A DNA stretch of 64,000 nt from Takifugu bimaculatus (Eukaryota > Chordata > Actinopteri > Tetraodontiformes > Tetraodontidae), in NCBI GenBank assembly GCA_004026145.2, contig CP034983.1:10184658-10248657 (forward strand), written 5' to 3'. Under the pieces are notes generated by a model that saw only the letters and a program-made list of their open reading frames with translations, ran no database searches and was not told the origin of the DNA. A program made the position numbers and the translations under genes. Positions within the stretch are counted from its first letter, which is position 1. Every line of letters begins with the position of its first letter. Below, in pieces: positions 1-11,300 of this stretch.

Positions 1-1444
1 AGAACAGTCTCTCAATTTAATCTAATTAAGGTGCAGCACATTGTCAAAAACGTTTCTACTGCTGGTGGTTATAACCCCTTAAAGGAACAGTTCACCCAAA
101 AATGAAAATATAGTCATCATCTACTCACCACCTTGCAGGTAAGATGTCAGGGGAAATTTTCTTCAGCCCTCTAAGCACTGCTGGAGCTCCAGCTTCCTGT
201 ATTTTTTTTATTTTTTATGTTGTTACTGCGCAGGCGCACTTCTTCTTTGAATGCGCAGTGTGAGTGGCTACTTATTGTTGCGAGTTAGCTTAACTATAAA
301 TAAAGTAATCTTCACTCTAAACACTAAGTATTTTGCGTTTTTCACCATGCAAGTGACTGTTACTTAATAAATACCAGTAACATATGCATATTTTTGATAA
401 CCTAGTAAAGTTAACTAATGTTTGCATGTCAGGGCAGCTATTGGATTTTACAGCGGTCTTCAGTCTTCCTGCTCAGTCTGAACGGAATACTTTTACCTTT
501 CCTTTTTCCTCCGTTAATGAACAACTTTATGGCTGTTGATTAATATTCCACTACTATAAAAGCATTCTGGGAGGGTTCAAGATTAAAAGTTTTGCTATTT
601 TAATGCCTTAAATATGTTTTTGCATTTAAATTAAAACTGACTATGCAACTGAATTAGTTAAATAAACCTAGTTAAATAAATAAGATTTATGAAAATTAAC
701 AGATTTTGAAAGACTTGTAAAAGCAGCATATTTCTGCAGCCCTGGAGTCCAGGAGGAGCAGCAGAGGTCAGAATGTGTCGGAGCGCGTTTAACTATCAGC
801 TGCAGTTCCACGCGTGTCCACCGGGTGGCGGTAAATGATATTTCTCCACATGATATTTCTCCTTTTTGGAACTTCTTCAGCTGCGTTGAGCTTTAAATCT
901 TCACCTGTCGCTCCCTTTAAGCTCTAAACTTTGCGGTTCTGTGTGTAGTTTGTTGGTTTAAATATTTTTGATGGATTCTGATGACGACCGAAACTATAAT
1001 TGACCAATAGAAAGTTCGTCCATTTTTCTACTGCGTCACACATTTTCATTATTTATTGTCATTTTTGGGTCTAAACTGGACCAGTTCTGTGAGCTGTTTT
1101 GCTTTTTCTGTGGACCAGATGTTCCAGGCAGGTTCCATCATCGGACACAGACGGAGACAGGTCACGTGACAACAGTCAGCCTTTAGTTCTTTATTACAGG
1201 AGGATCTGGTTTATATACAGACACGTATCTGCAAAATACTAAAAAGATTAATTTCCATTTATTTTTATTTTTTACTGCATACAGTCCTGGAGCTTGTGGG
1301 TGACTTTCAGTGTACTGGATGCTGTTGATACATGCAGAGAAGTTGTTTTCACCAGAGCCTGAGCCTTCAGACTGGCTGCAGCTCCAACCAGACTGACAGT
1401 CATAACTTCATCACTTGTGTCTGAACTCTGGCTTTGACCAACAG
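1..1444. other. Non-coding flank or intron upstream of the chrnd fragment
   Basis: No exon is recognised here. The stretch ends at the acceptor of the receptor TM1 exon, so it is probably intron, with earlier exons outside the window or lost. Bases near 83-120 carry an 'aacagttcacccaaaaatga' type sequence that I know as a very common teleost interspersed repeat. Bases of about 440-1240 are paralogous to about 18770-19615. Confidence 0.5.
440..1240. repeat. Segmental-duplication block, copy 1
   Basis: Long matching stretches are shared with about 18770-19615. They include the 'ggtcttcagtcttcctgctc' region, a 'tccaccgggtggcggtaaa' motif, and a run ending in 'gaggatctggtttatataca'. The match is patchy at its left end and clear from about 780 onward. 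It marks the left part of the duplicated chrnd/NLR segment. Confidence 0.8.
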
Positions 1445-1920
1445 AGAATGGTGAGTGGGAGATCATCCACCGACCCGCCAAGAGAAACACCTACGAACAC
1501 ATTCCCATGGAGAGCAACAAGCACCAGGACATCACCTTCTACCTGGTCATCAGACGCAAACCTCTCTTCTACGTGGTCAACATCATCATCCCCTGCGTGC
1601 TCATCTCCTTCCTGGCCTCGCTGGTCTACTACCTGCCCGCAGACAGTCAGTGCAGAGTCACAGAACGTACTGAAGCCAGCGTCAGGCAGATTAACAGTCT
1701 GGGACCTTTTCAGAATCACAACTACATGAACTGAGTTAACCTTCAACAGCACCCAAAGAATCAGACATTATAGCTGAATATCACGTCAGCACGGGACAAC
1801 ACAGCTAATAAAGCAGCAAACATCGGTAGTGGGCGGAGCTGAGGGGGCCGCCATTAATGGAGAAACATTAATTAGCTCCCCAACAGATTTTTGAATATAT
1901 TTTATAAAGGATAATAAAAA

Positions 1921-1940
1921 TGTGTGTGTGTGTGTGTGTA
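1921..1940 (+). repeat. (TG)n microsatellite forming a chrnd splice acceptor tract
   Basis: About ten TG units run straight into TAG at the acceptor of the TM2 exon. The repeat takes the place of the usual pyrimidine tract. Confidence 0.85.
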
Positions 1941-2385
1941 GGTGGTGAGAAGATGACGCTGTCCATCTCGGTGCTGCTCGCTCAGTCTGTCTTCCTACTC
2001 TTGATCTCTCAAAGGCTCCAGAAACATCCACGTCCGTTCCTCTTATTGTGAAGTAGGTAAACGCACCATTTACTCCACATCACTTTAACTCTGAATCAGA
2101 TATATTCTGCTGCTCCAAACTATATATACATTAGGGCTGCAGAACCAGGTGACAACCGGCTGAGATTTAAAAAATGGAAAACATCTGAGTGTGTTTGTGT
2201 GTTGAAGATATTTGATGTTCATCATGGTGGTGGTGACGGTGGTGGTGCTGAACTGTGTGGTCGTCCTCAACCTCCACTTCAGGACGCCGAGCACGCACGT
2301 CATGTCTGAGTGGACCAAACAGGTAAGACACACACATCCTGTTGTCCCTTTGTTGAACAGATGAACATCAGGATATATGAACATG

Positions 2386-3262
2386 TGACTGAATAACATG
2401 AAAGAGGATATATGAACATGTGACTTAATAATGTATGAAAGAGGATATATGAACATATGACTTAATAACATATGAAAGAGGATATATGAACATGTGACTT
2501 AATAACATATGAAAGAGGATATATGAACATGTGACTTAATAACATATGAAAGAGGATATATGAACATGTGACTTAATAACATATGAAAGAGGATATATGA
2601 ACATATGCATTAATAACATATGAAAGAGGATATATGAACATGTGACTTAATAACATATGAAAGAGGATATATGAACATGTGACTTAATAACATATGAAAG
2701 AGGATATATGAACATGTGACTTAATAACATATGAAAGAGGATATATGAACATATGACTTAATAACATATGAAAGAGGATATATGAACATGTGACTTAATA
2801 ACATATGAAAGAGGATATATGAAAATATGACTTAATAACATGAAAGAGGATATATGAACATGTGACTTAATAACATATGAAAGAGGATATATGAACATGT
2901 GACTTAATAACATATGAAAGAGGATATATGAAAATATGACTTAATAACATGAAAGAGGATATATGAACATGTGACTTAATAACATATGAAAGAGGATATA
3001 TGAACATGTGACTTAATAACATATGAAAGAGGATATATGAAAATATGACTTAATAACATGAAAGAGGATATATGAACATGTGACTTAATAACATATGAAA
3101 GAGGATATATGAACATGTGACTTAATAACATATGAAAGAGGATATATGAACATGTGACTTAATAACATATGAAAGAGGATATATGAACATGTGACTTAAT
3201 AACATATGAAAGAGGATATATGAACATGTGACTTAATAACATATGAAAGAGGATATATGAGC
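2386..3262 (+). repeat. 37-bp minisatellite, about 24 units
   Basis: Tandem units built around GAAAGAGGATATATGAAC followed by a CATGTGACTTAATAACATAT-like half. The period is 37 bp, with a few shortened units that lack 'CATAT' or read 'gaaaatatgac'. It lies in the chrnd intron between exons 2208-2322 and 3342-3552. A smaller array of the same unit lies at about 22057-22335. Confidence 0.95.
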
Positions 3263-4046
3263 ATGTGATTTTTCCACTATAATACACAGACATACACACA
3301 TCAGTATCAGTGTTCCAAATCCTGTTTTCTTTTTCTGCCAGCTCTTCCTCGAGCGATTACCCCGCATCTTGCGCATGTCCCGCCCTGCTGAGGCAGAGCC
3401 GTACTGGGATGGAGCGTTACCGCGGCGATCCAGCTCAGTGGGCTACATTGCCTCGGCTGAGGAGTACTACAGTGTGAAGTCCCGCAGTGAGCTGATGTTT
3501 GAGAAACAGTCTGGGAGACACGGACTGGTGACCCGAGTCACACACGCTGCCAGTACGTTTCCAGAAACATTTAAACACATGAGATATAGAAGCATCAGTA
3601 GCTTCATTTGAGTTCTGAGCTTTGGTGTCTGTGTGTAGCTGTGAAACCACAAGAAGAGGGAGGAGCGAGCGATCAGCTGTACGCAGAGATCAAGCCGGCT
3701 GTGGATGGAGCCACTACATCATTAAACACATGCGCAACAAGAACGACTACAATGAGGTCAGATGGTTCAAACAGAGTCCTCAACCCAAAGTCTGATTAAA
3801 AAAAGATCAAAAGTGGCGTAAATGTCTGGTCCTGACAGGAGAAGGATAACTGGAGCGGCATCGCTCGTACAGTAGACCGACTCTGCCTCTTCCTGGTTAC
3901 CCCGGTGATGACCTTTGGCACCGTAATCATCTTTCTGACGGGAATCTGTAACCAACCTCCTCATCTGCCCTTCAAAGGAGACCCGCATGACTACAGAGAG
4001 GAGAACCCACGCCTGCTGTGATGCACACACACAGCCAGGGCTTTTT

Positions 4047-4868
4047 CCATCCGGTATAATCCGGAGCGCCTGATGTATGTGTTAAATACAGAAATAGCAA
4101 CCGTAACTGAGGCTGCACCTTTTAATACGGTGCGCCCTTTGGTCGCGAACATACGGTATATAGAACATAGGGCACGTTTGTGCGTGATATCACTCCGCGT
4201 CTGCGCAACGACCACAACCTCCTATCTTTAGTATTGCTGCGCCAACTGGTGGTCTTTTGGGTTGAGGATAACGGTGATCTATATGTAGCTATATGTAGCT
4301 ATAGCGTCATTGGCCTCCACTCCAGCCACTCCTGGTAGTTCCTCAAAAACACTGAGTTTCTAGTGGATGCACAATCTGTGGAAGCCAACATAGAAACTTC
4401 TGAAGAGCCAAAGTTCTTGCAACAAAAATATAGTCCCCAATTAGGTTGGTTTGTTATCACACGACCCCGTCCCCATTATCTTAAGAGAATATAAAAGAAT
4501 GAGTGGAGACAGAAGAGAGAATGAGACGTTTTTGGTGCGTGTTGCTCTTGATTTCGTGTTTATTTTTGCAGTAAACTTAAAGGAGGCCTTTACACTTTAT
4601 GTTTGATTCCATTTAAGCTGATATTCCATTCTTGACATCTTTAAATTTACAGTATTCATGGGAGTTTTATTTGGTCATTTTGCTTCTTTTTATTTCCTAT
4701 TTCCCACATTTATTATTTGTTTTTATTAGATTGCAATAAATCATATAACATTGAACAGATTGACTAAAGTCAAATGACCTGTGGTTCCCAATGATAGCCG
4801 TCATTCTGATGGGTTTTTGCTGGTTGCAGCTGAAATATTCCAATGCTCCATGTCACAGAGACAGTAAA
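4047..4868. other. Copy-1-specific block downstream of chrnd
   Basis: Homology with the second segment stops just after the chrnd stop codon, at 'gggctttttccat', and resumes at 'aaaccctaaagattctgaag' (about 4868 here and 23150 there). The intervening 820 bp here is replaced by about 165 unrelated bases in the other copy. Its left end ('ggtataatccggagcgcc') looks like a mobile-element terminus, but I cannot name the family. No gene is seen. Confidence 0.5.
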
Positions 4869-5212
4869 TACTAAACCCTAAAGATTCTGAAGGCATGATG
4901 TAAAATAGTAACGTATAATACAGACATTTGAAGAGACAAGAGAATGTTTCCATGCTTATAAGAGTGGCCGAGGAGCCGTTTAGAACTTTATAAAGATGCA
5001 TTGTGTGATACCAGGAACTAATTTAACTTCAAGGCGAAGCTGCTTCTGCTTTGTCGACCATCGACTGATCTCCTGAAAGTCCACCAGCGCTTTTTAAAAA
5101 CTGAATTTTTCATCTATGGACGGAGTAGACGGCAGATGTTTCCACAGATGCTCTTCACCAGTGGTCAGTGAGTGATGCAGCAGATGAGCGGGAGTTGACT
5201 GGCTTCAACCAG

Positions 5213-5393
5213 CTACTGTCTCAATGTCTCCAGCCCATAGTGTGGATTCTCTACGAGATCAGACAGCAGCTTCACTCCTGAATCCTGCAGCTGGTTCCCA
5301 CTCAGGTCCAGTTCTCTGAGATGGGAGGGATTGGACCTCAGCGCCGAGGCCAGAGAGTCACAGCTGATCTCTGATAAACTGCAGTCCCTTAAT
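5213..5393 (-). CDS. NLR gene 1 terminal LRR exon
   Basis: The exon begins after TTTATTTAG, encodes one LRR (LSGNQLQDSGVKLL) and then the short C-terminal end SDLVENPHYGLETLRQ followed by TAG. The paralogous exon at 23433-23670 differs by a small indel at this stop and reads about 19 residues further. Confidence 0.85.
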
Positions 5394-8300
5394 CTAAATA
5401 AAGAAGGGAAACTTTTCTAAGGTTATAAGTGAAACCAGTATTAATCTGAAAGGTTAATCAAAGGCATGATCTGTAAATATTTAATTTAGTAACAGGTTAA
5501 AAAATGATAGTAATATGTAATTACCACAATTCCAACCTCTCAGGTTTGCACTGTTCCAAAGGAGAATATATATTGTTCTGGCCCTCACTCTTCCCAGGTT
5601 CTCCCACCTCTTTCCCTCCCATCTCATCATGGAGATCCATCTTACCTGTGGCTCATCTTTAAAGGCACAACGGCTGTTTCCGACTCCACACCCTCGTTCC
5701 CTGTTCACTACTCACTACATGGGGGACATGGATTGAGTGAACTACGTAGCACACTCAATTTAAAGTTAGTATTCAGACAACGGCGTCAGTTACGGCGCAC
5801 GTAAAGTGACGTCATGGTGTCGCATAATAATTACGAACTGGTCGCCGGGAAAAGTGGCCAGGTCCATTTAATTATTTTAACCCATCAGAAATACATTCAG
5901 CGGTCATTTTTATGAAAATGCAATATTTTACCCTATAATTAACTTTTTATAATAAAATGAAATATTAATGTCAATAACAATACAATAATAATTACTTCTT
6001 ACCTAAAATAATTAATGTCCCTTGACATTTTCAAGCCAAGACGTGATGGAACATTCTCAAGTCATATTCTGCTGTAGTGAAAACATTTAATAAAGCAATT
6101 TTTCATCAAAAAATGGATCAAAGCTACTTTTCATCTTTGTAAATATTATTTTATTGAGATTCTGTCGCCTGGTGAGGAACAGACGATTCCGAAGAACAAT
6201 TTTAAGTGAGGGGGGGATCAGTGAAGATTGATTGATTTGTTTTTACAGATTTATGTTGTAATATTTTAAGATGATCATATTGGACCGCTACTGAAAAAAA
6301 ATCTTATTTCCAAAAATGTCATATATCAAACCGCACAGTAGAAATTACGTTAAAAAATGTATCCCATCAGCCTTTACGGCTGGGGGCTAGGGAGGATACA
6401 TTTTCCGAGTTAGGGTGCTCGCTTGTACTTTTCGCAGTGCATTGTGGGATACATTGAGTGCACTACATAGGGTACAGCGATGCTCACTAACAATTCGGAC
6501 ACTATTTCAAAATGGCGTCCACACTATTGAGTGCACTATGTAGGGTATAGGGGGTGGTTTCAGAAACAGCCAACCTGTCTTAGATGACTTCCTGTCTCCC
6601 TCACCATCTCCCTCCTCGTTGGCTGGTGTCTACCAGGCACCCTCACGTAGTTTTGTCTAATTTTGGTTACCATCTGTCGGCTTTTTCATTGTCCTTAAAT
6701 CAATTTATCATGAATAAGTGGTCCCCGTGTGGCCCTCCCTCCTGAAGGAACTGGGCACAACACACACACTCAGAAAGTGTGAGGACCCTCGGATGGAATA
6801 ATGGACATTTTTGAGAATGGTGTTTACCCCAGATTTTCCAGTCGGCAGTTTGGAAAGTGGAGAAAACCACAGAGCAGCTTCACTCCTGAATCCTGCAGCT
6901 GGTTCTGACTCAGGTCCAGTTCTTTGAGATGGGAGGGATTGGACCTCAGCGCCGAGGCCAGAGAGTCACAGCTGGTCTCTGATAACTTGCAGCTCCTTAA
7001 TCTAAATAAAGAAGGAAAACTTTTATAAGGTTATAAGTGAAACCAGTATTAATCTGAAAGGTTAATCAAAGGCATGATCTGTAAATATTTAATTTAGTTA
7101 CAGGTTAAAAAATGATAGTAATATGTAATTACCACAATTCCAACCTCTCAGGTTTGCACTGGTCCAAAGGAGAATATATATTGTTCTGGCCCTCACTCTT
7201 CCCAGGTTCTCCCACCTCTTTCCCTCCCATCTCATCATGGAGATCCATCTCACCTGTGGCTCATCTTTAAAGGCACAACGGCTGTTTCCGACTCCACACC
7301 CTCGTTCCCTGTTCACTACTCACTACATGGGGGACATGGATTGAGTGAACTACGTACTTCACTCAATTTAAAGTTAGTATTCAGACAACGGCGTCATTTA
7401 CGGCGCACGTAAAGTGACGTCATGGTGTCGCATAATAATTACGAACTGGTCGCCGGGAAAAGTGGCCGGGTCCATTTAATTATTTTAACCCATCAGAAAT
7501 ACATTCAGCGGTCATTTTATGAAAATGCAATATTTTACCCTATAATTAACTTTATATAATAAAATGAAACATTAATGTCAATAATAATACGATAATAATT
7601 ACTTATTACCTAAAATAATTAGTGTCCCTTGACATTTTCAAGCCAAGACGTGATGGAACATTCTCAAGTCATATTCTGCTGTAGTGAAAACATTTAATAA
7701 AGCAATTTTTCATCAAAAAATGGATCAAAGCTACTTTTCATCTTTGTAAATATTCTTTGACTGAGATTCTGTCGCCTGGTGAGGAACAGACGATTCTGAA
7801 GAACAATTTTAAGTGAGGGGGGGGATCAGTGAAGATTGATTGATTTGTTTTTACACATTTATGTTGTAATATTTTAAGATGATCATATTGGAACCCTACT
7901 GAAAAAAAAATCTTATTTCCAAAAATTTCATATATCAAACCGCACAGTAGGAATTACGTTAAAAAATGTATCCCATCAGCCATTACGGTGATACCGTAAT
8001 GGCTGATGGGATACATTTTCCGAGTTGGGGTGCTCGCTTGTACTTTTCACAGTGCATTGTGGGATACATTGAGTGCACTATGTAGGGTATAGGGGGTGGT
8101 TTCAGAAACAGCCAACCTGTCTTAGATGACTTCCTGTCTCCCTCACCATCTCCCTCCTGAAATGGAATTTGATTGTGAAATGTAAATTGAGAGCAAAAGG
8201 AAGGGTTGAAATGGAAATTTAGGAAGGGTGTGGTGGAGACTGGGAGAGCAGATGAAGTCCATTTGGTTCCTCATTCATTTACAAGGAAACAAAGGTTGAA

Positions 8301-11300
8301 AGAAGACCAGCGTCAAACGACTGAGGGGGGGACATCCTCAGTCATTCAACTTCTTGCGCCAGCCGGAACACCTGCTGTGAAGGCACCAAACTCCTGCGGT
8401 GCATACAGCGCACACCTACTGTGTTGGCGTCCTGTGTCCTGTGCATGCAGCAAACACATGCTGTGAAGACGTCCGCGCCTCAGAGGCGGGCCTTCAACTA
8501 TATGAGATCAGAACTGTGTACATTTAGTAGAGATCACTCCGCATGCTTCCGTGTGTGTATCCTGACCGACTGACTGGATTAAAACCATCTCCTACACAGT
8601 AATTTAGATTAATCGTTTTTCTTCTCCAAACGGCTAAAAATTCCGCGACACTCCTCGTTGGCTGGTGTCTACCAGGCACCCTCACGTACTTTTGTCTAAT
8701 TTTGGTTACCATCTGTCGGCTTTTTCATTGTCCTTAAATCAATTTATCATGAATAAGTGGTCCCCGTGTGGCCCTCCCTCCTGAAGGAACTGGGCACAAC
8801 ACACACACTCAGAAAGTGTGAGGACCCTCGGATGGAATAATGGACATTTTTGAGAATGGTGTTTACCTCAGAGTTTCCAGTCGGCAGTTTGGAAAGTGGA
8901 GAAAACCACAGAGCAGCTTCACTCCTGAATCCTGCAGCTGGTTCCAACTCAGGTCCAGTTCTCTGAGATGGGAGGGATTGGACCTCAGCGCCGAGGCCAG
9001 AGAGCCACAGCTGATCTCTGATAAGCTGCAGTGCTCTAATCTAAATAAAGAAGGAAAACTTTTATAAGGTTATAAGTGAAACCAGTATAAATTTGCTCTG
9101 CCATGGTTTGGCAGCACGGAATATGACCAGAGTTTCCTTGCAGCATCTGAGTCTTCCACAGACACAACTTAGTTTTAAAGGCCCTTACTGCTGCGTACAT
9201 AAGAGCCAAAGGTTTGAATCACCGGCAGTTCAAGTCTTTTCTGGAGGAGTTGGATTCGGAATACAGAGTAGCTCAAAAGGGCCGGGCTGATTTTGCTATC
9301 TCTGCTGCCACAATAAAGCTAGCCTTTACAGCAGCTTCACTTTTTGATTTTGCTTTCAGGAACATAGACTGCCGGCAAACCAGACTTCTTTTCATCTCCT
9401 CCACCTTCTGCAGCTTCTGCTTTACGTCCAGGTCCTTGTACTTTTCATAATGTTTTGTTTCATAGTGTCTTCTTGTTATATTCTTTCGTTACAGCCACGT
9501 TAGCTCCGCACACAAGACAAACAGGTCTGTCCTTTATATTTGTGAACAAATAATCTGCCTCCCACCTGTTTTCAAAGCTCCTGTTGTCCATCTTTCGTTT
9601 GGCCATTTTTGTGGAGGTAAAATTAATTTGTCCAATGTGTCTGGAGCATGGTTGTCAATGACTGTCAACAGAAAAAAGGAGCGCTTGCCGGTGTCGACTG
9701 CGCACCAATATATTAGCAAAGCACTGTGGGATTTGTAGTATTAGCGGTACAGTATACACCGCGGGCCAGCTCTAATGCACATTTGATATGATCTCGCGGG
9801 CCAATTATGAATACACTGCAGGCCAAATTTGGCCCGCGGGCCTGAGTTTGACACATGTGGTATAGGGGGTGGTTTCAGAAACAGCCAACCTGTCTTAGAT
9901 GACTTCCTGTCTCCCTCACCATCTCCCTCCTCGTTGGCTGGTGTCTACCAGGCACCCTCACGTAGTTTTGTCTAATTTTGGTTACCATCTGTCGGCTTTT
10001 TCATTGTCCTTAAATCAATTTATCATGAATAAGTGGTCCCCGTGTGGCCCTCCCTCCTGAAGGAACTGGGCACAACACACACACTCAGAAAGTGTGAGGA
10101 CCCTCGGATGGAACAATGGACATTTTTGAGAATGGTGTTTACCCCAGAGTTTCCAGTCGGCAGTTTGGAAAGTGGAGAAAACCACAGAGCAGCTTCACTC
10201 CTGAATCCTGCAGCTGGTTGAAGCTGAGGTTCAGTTCTCTGAGATGGGAGGGATTGGACCTCAGCGCCGAGGCCAGAGAGCCACAGCTGATCTCTGATAA
10301 GCTGCAGTTCCATAATCTAAATAAAGAAGGGAAACTTTTATAAGGTTATAAGTGAAACCAGTATTAATCTGAAACGTTAATCAAAGGCATGATCGGTAAA
10401 TATTTAATTTAGTTACAGGTTAAAAAATGATAATAATATGTAATTACCACAATTCCAACCTCTCAGGTTTGCACTGTTCCAAAGGAGAATATATATTGTT
10501 CTGGCCCTCACTCTTCCCAGGTTCTCCCCACCTCTTTCCCTCCCATCTCATCATGGAGATCCATCTCACCTGTGGCTCATCTTTAAAGGCACAACCTGTC
10601 TTAGATGACTTCCTGTCTCCCTCACCATCTCCCTCCTCGTTGGCTGGTGTCTACCAGGCACCCTCACGTAGTTTTGTCTAATTTTGGTTACCATCTGTCG
10701 GCTTTTTCATTGTCCTTAAATCAATTTATCATGAATAAGTGGTCCCCGTGTGGCCCTCCCTCCTGAAGGAACTGGGCACAACACACACACTCAGAAAGTG
10801 TGAGGACCCTCGGATGGAATAATGGACATTTTTGAGAATGGTGTTTACCTCAGAGTTTCCAGTCGGCAGTTTGGAAAGTGGAGAAAACCACAGAGCAGCT
10901 TCACTCCTGAATCCTGCAGCTTGTTGAGGCTGAGGTCCAGTTCTCTGAGATGGGAGGGATTGGACCTCAGCGCCGAGGCCAGAGAGTCACAGCTGATCTC
11001 TGATAAGCTGCAGTATTCTGATCTGAAAAATGCAGGATGAGGTTATACGGTGCAGGTCTGCATGTTATCTGCGTCAGTACTAAACCTACGTTAGTTCTTA
11101 GTTGGGTCAGACCTGAATTCACGATATTACAAGGAATTTTTTTAATGTGGTGCATCACAGCAGTGTTGAGAACAGCCTCACTTCACCATCTTAGCAGCTG
11201 GTATATAGGTAGAAAAATGAAGACTGACCCGAGCGTCTCCAGTTTACAGTTTGAACTCTCCAGTTCAGAACAGAGCCGCTTCACTCCTAAATCCTTCAAC

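Larger units (their letters stand above)
1445..4021 (+). pseudogene. chrnd: Nicotinic acetylcholine receptor delta subunit, 3' half, two frameshifts
   Basis: Six exons of a muscle-type nicotinic receptor subunit, a ligand-gated cation channel of the neuromuscular junction. Exons are 1445-1645 (pre-TM1 NGEWEIIHRPAK and TM1), 1942-2052 (TM2, MTLSISVLLAQSVFLLLISQ), 2208-2322 (TM3), 3342-3552 (MSRPAE, RRSSSVGYI and SRSELMFEKQSGRHG of the cytoplasmic loop), 3639-3756 (EIKPAVDGA) and 3839-4021 (TM4 and stop). The loop motifs are those of the delta subunit as I know it. All splice phases agree, except for two 1-bp losses: at about 2014-2019 after QRL, where the frame then meets a TGA, and at about 3709-3713 after VDGA. 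The extracellular exons are not in the window. The protein could not be made as read, so this is a pseudogene or contains assembly errors. The second loss is shared with the copy at 22573-22690, which argues against a random read error. Confidence 0.85.

Noticed and set aside
2386..3262. CRISPR-like array
   Set aside because: Units of 37 bp abut with no unique spacers, in a vertebrate intron; a minisatellite.
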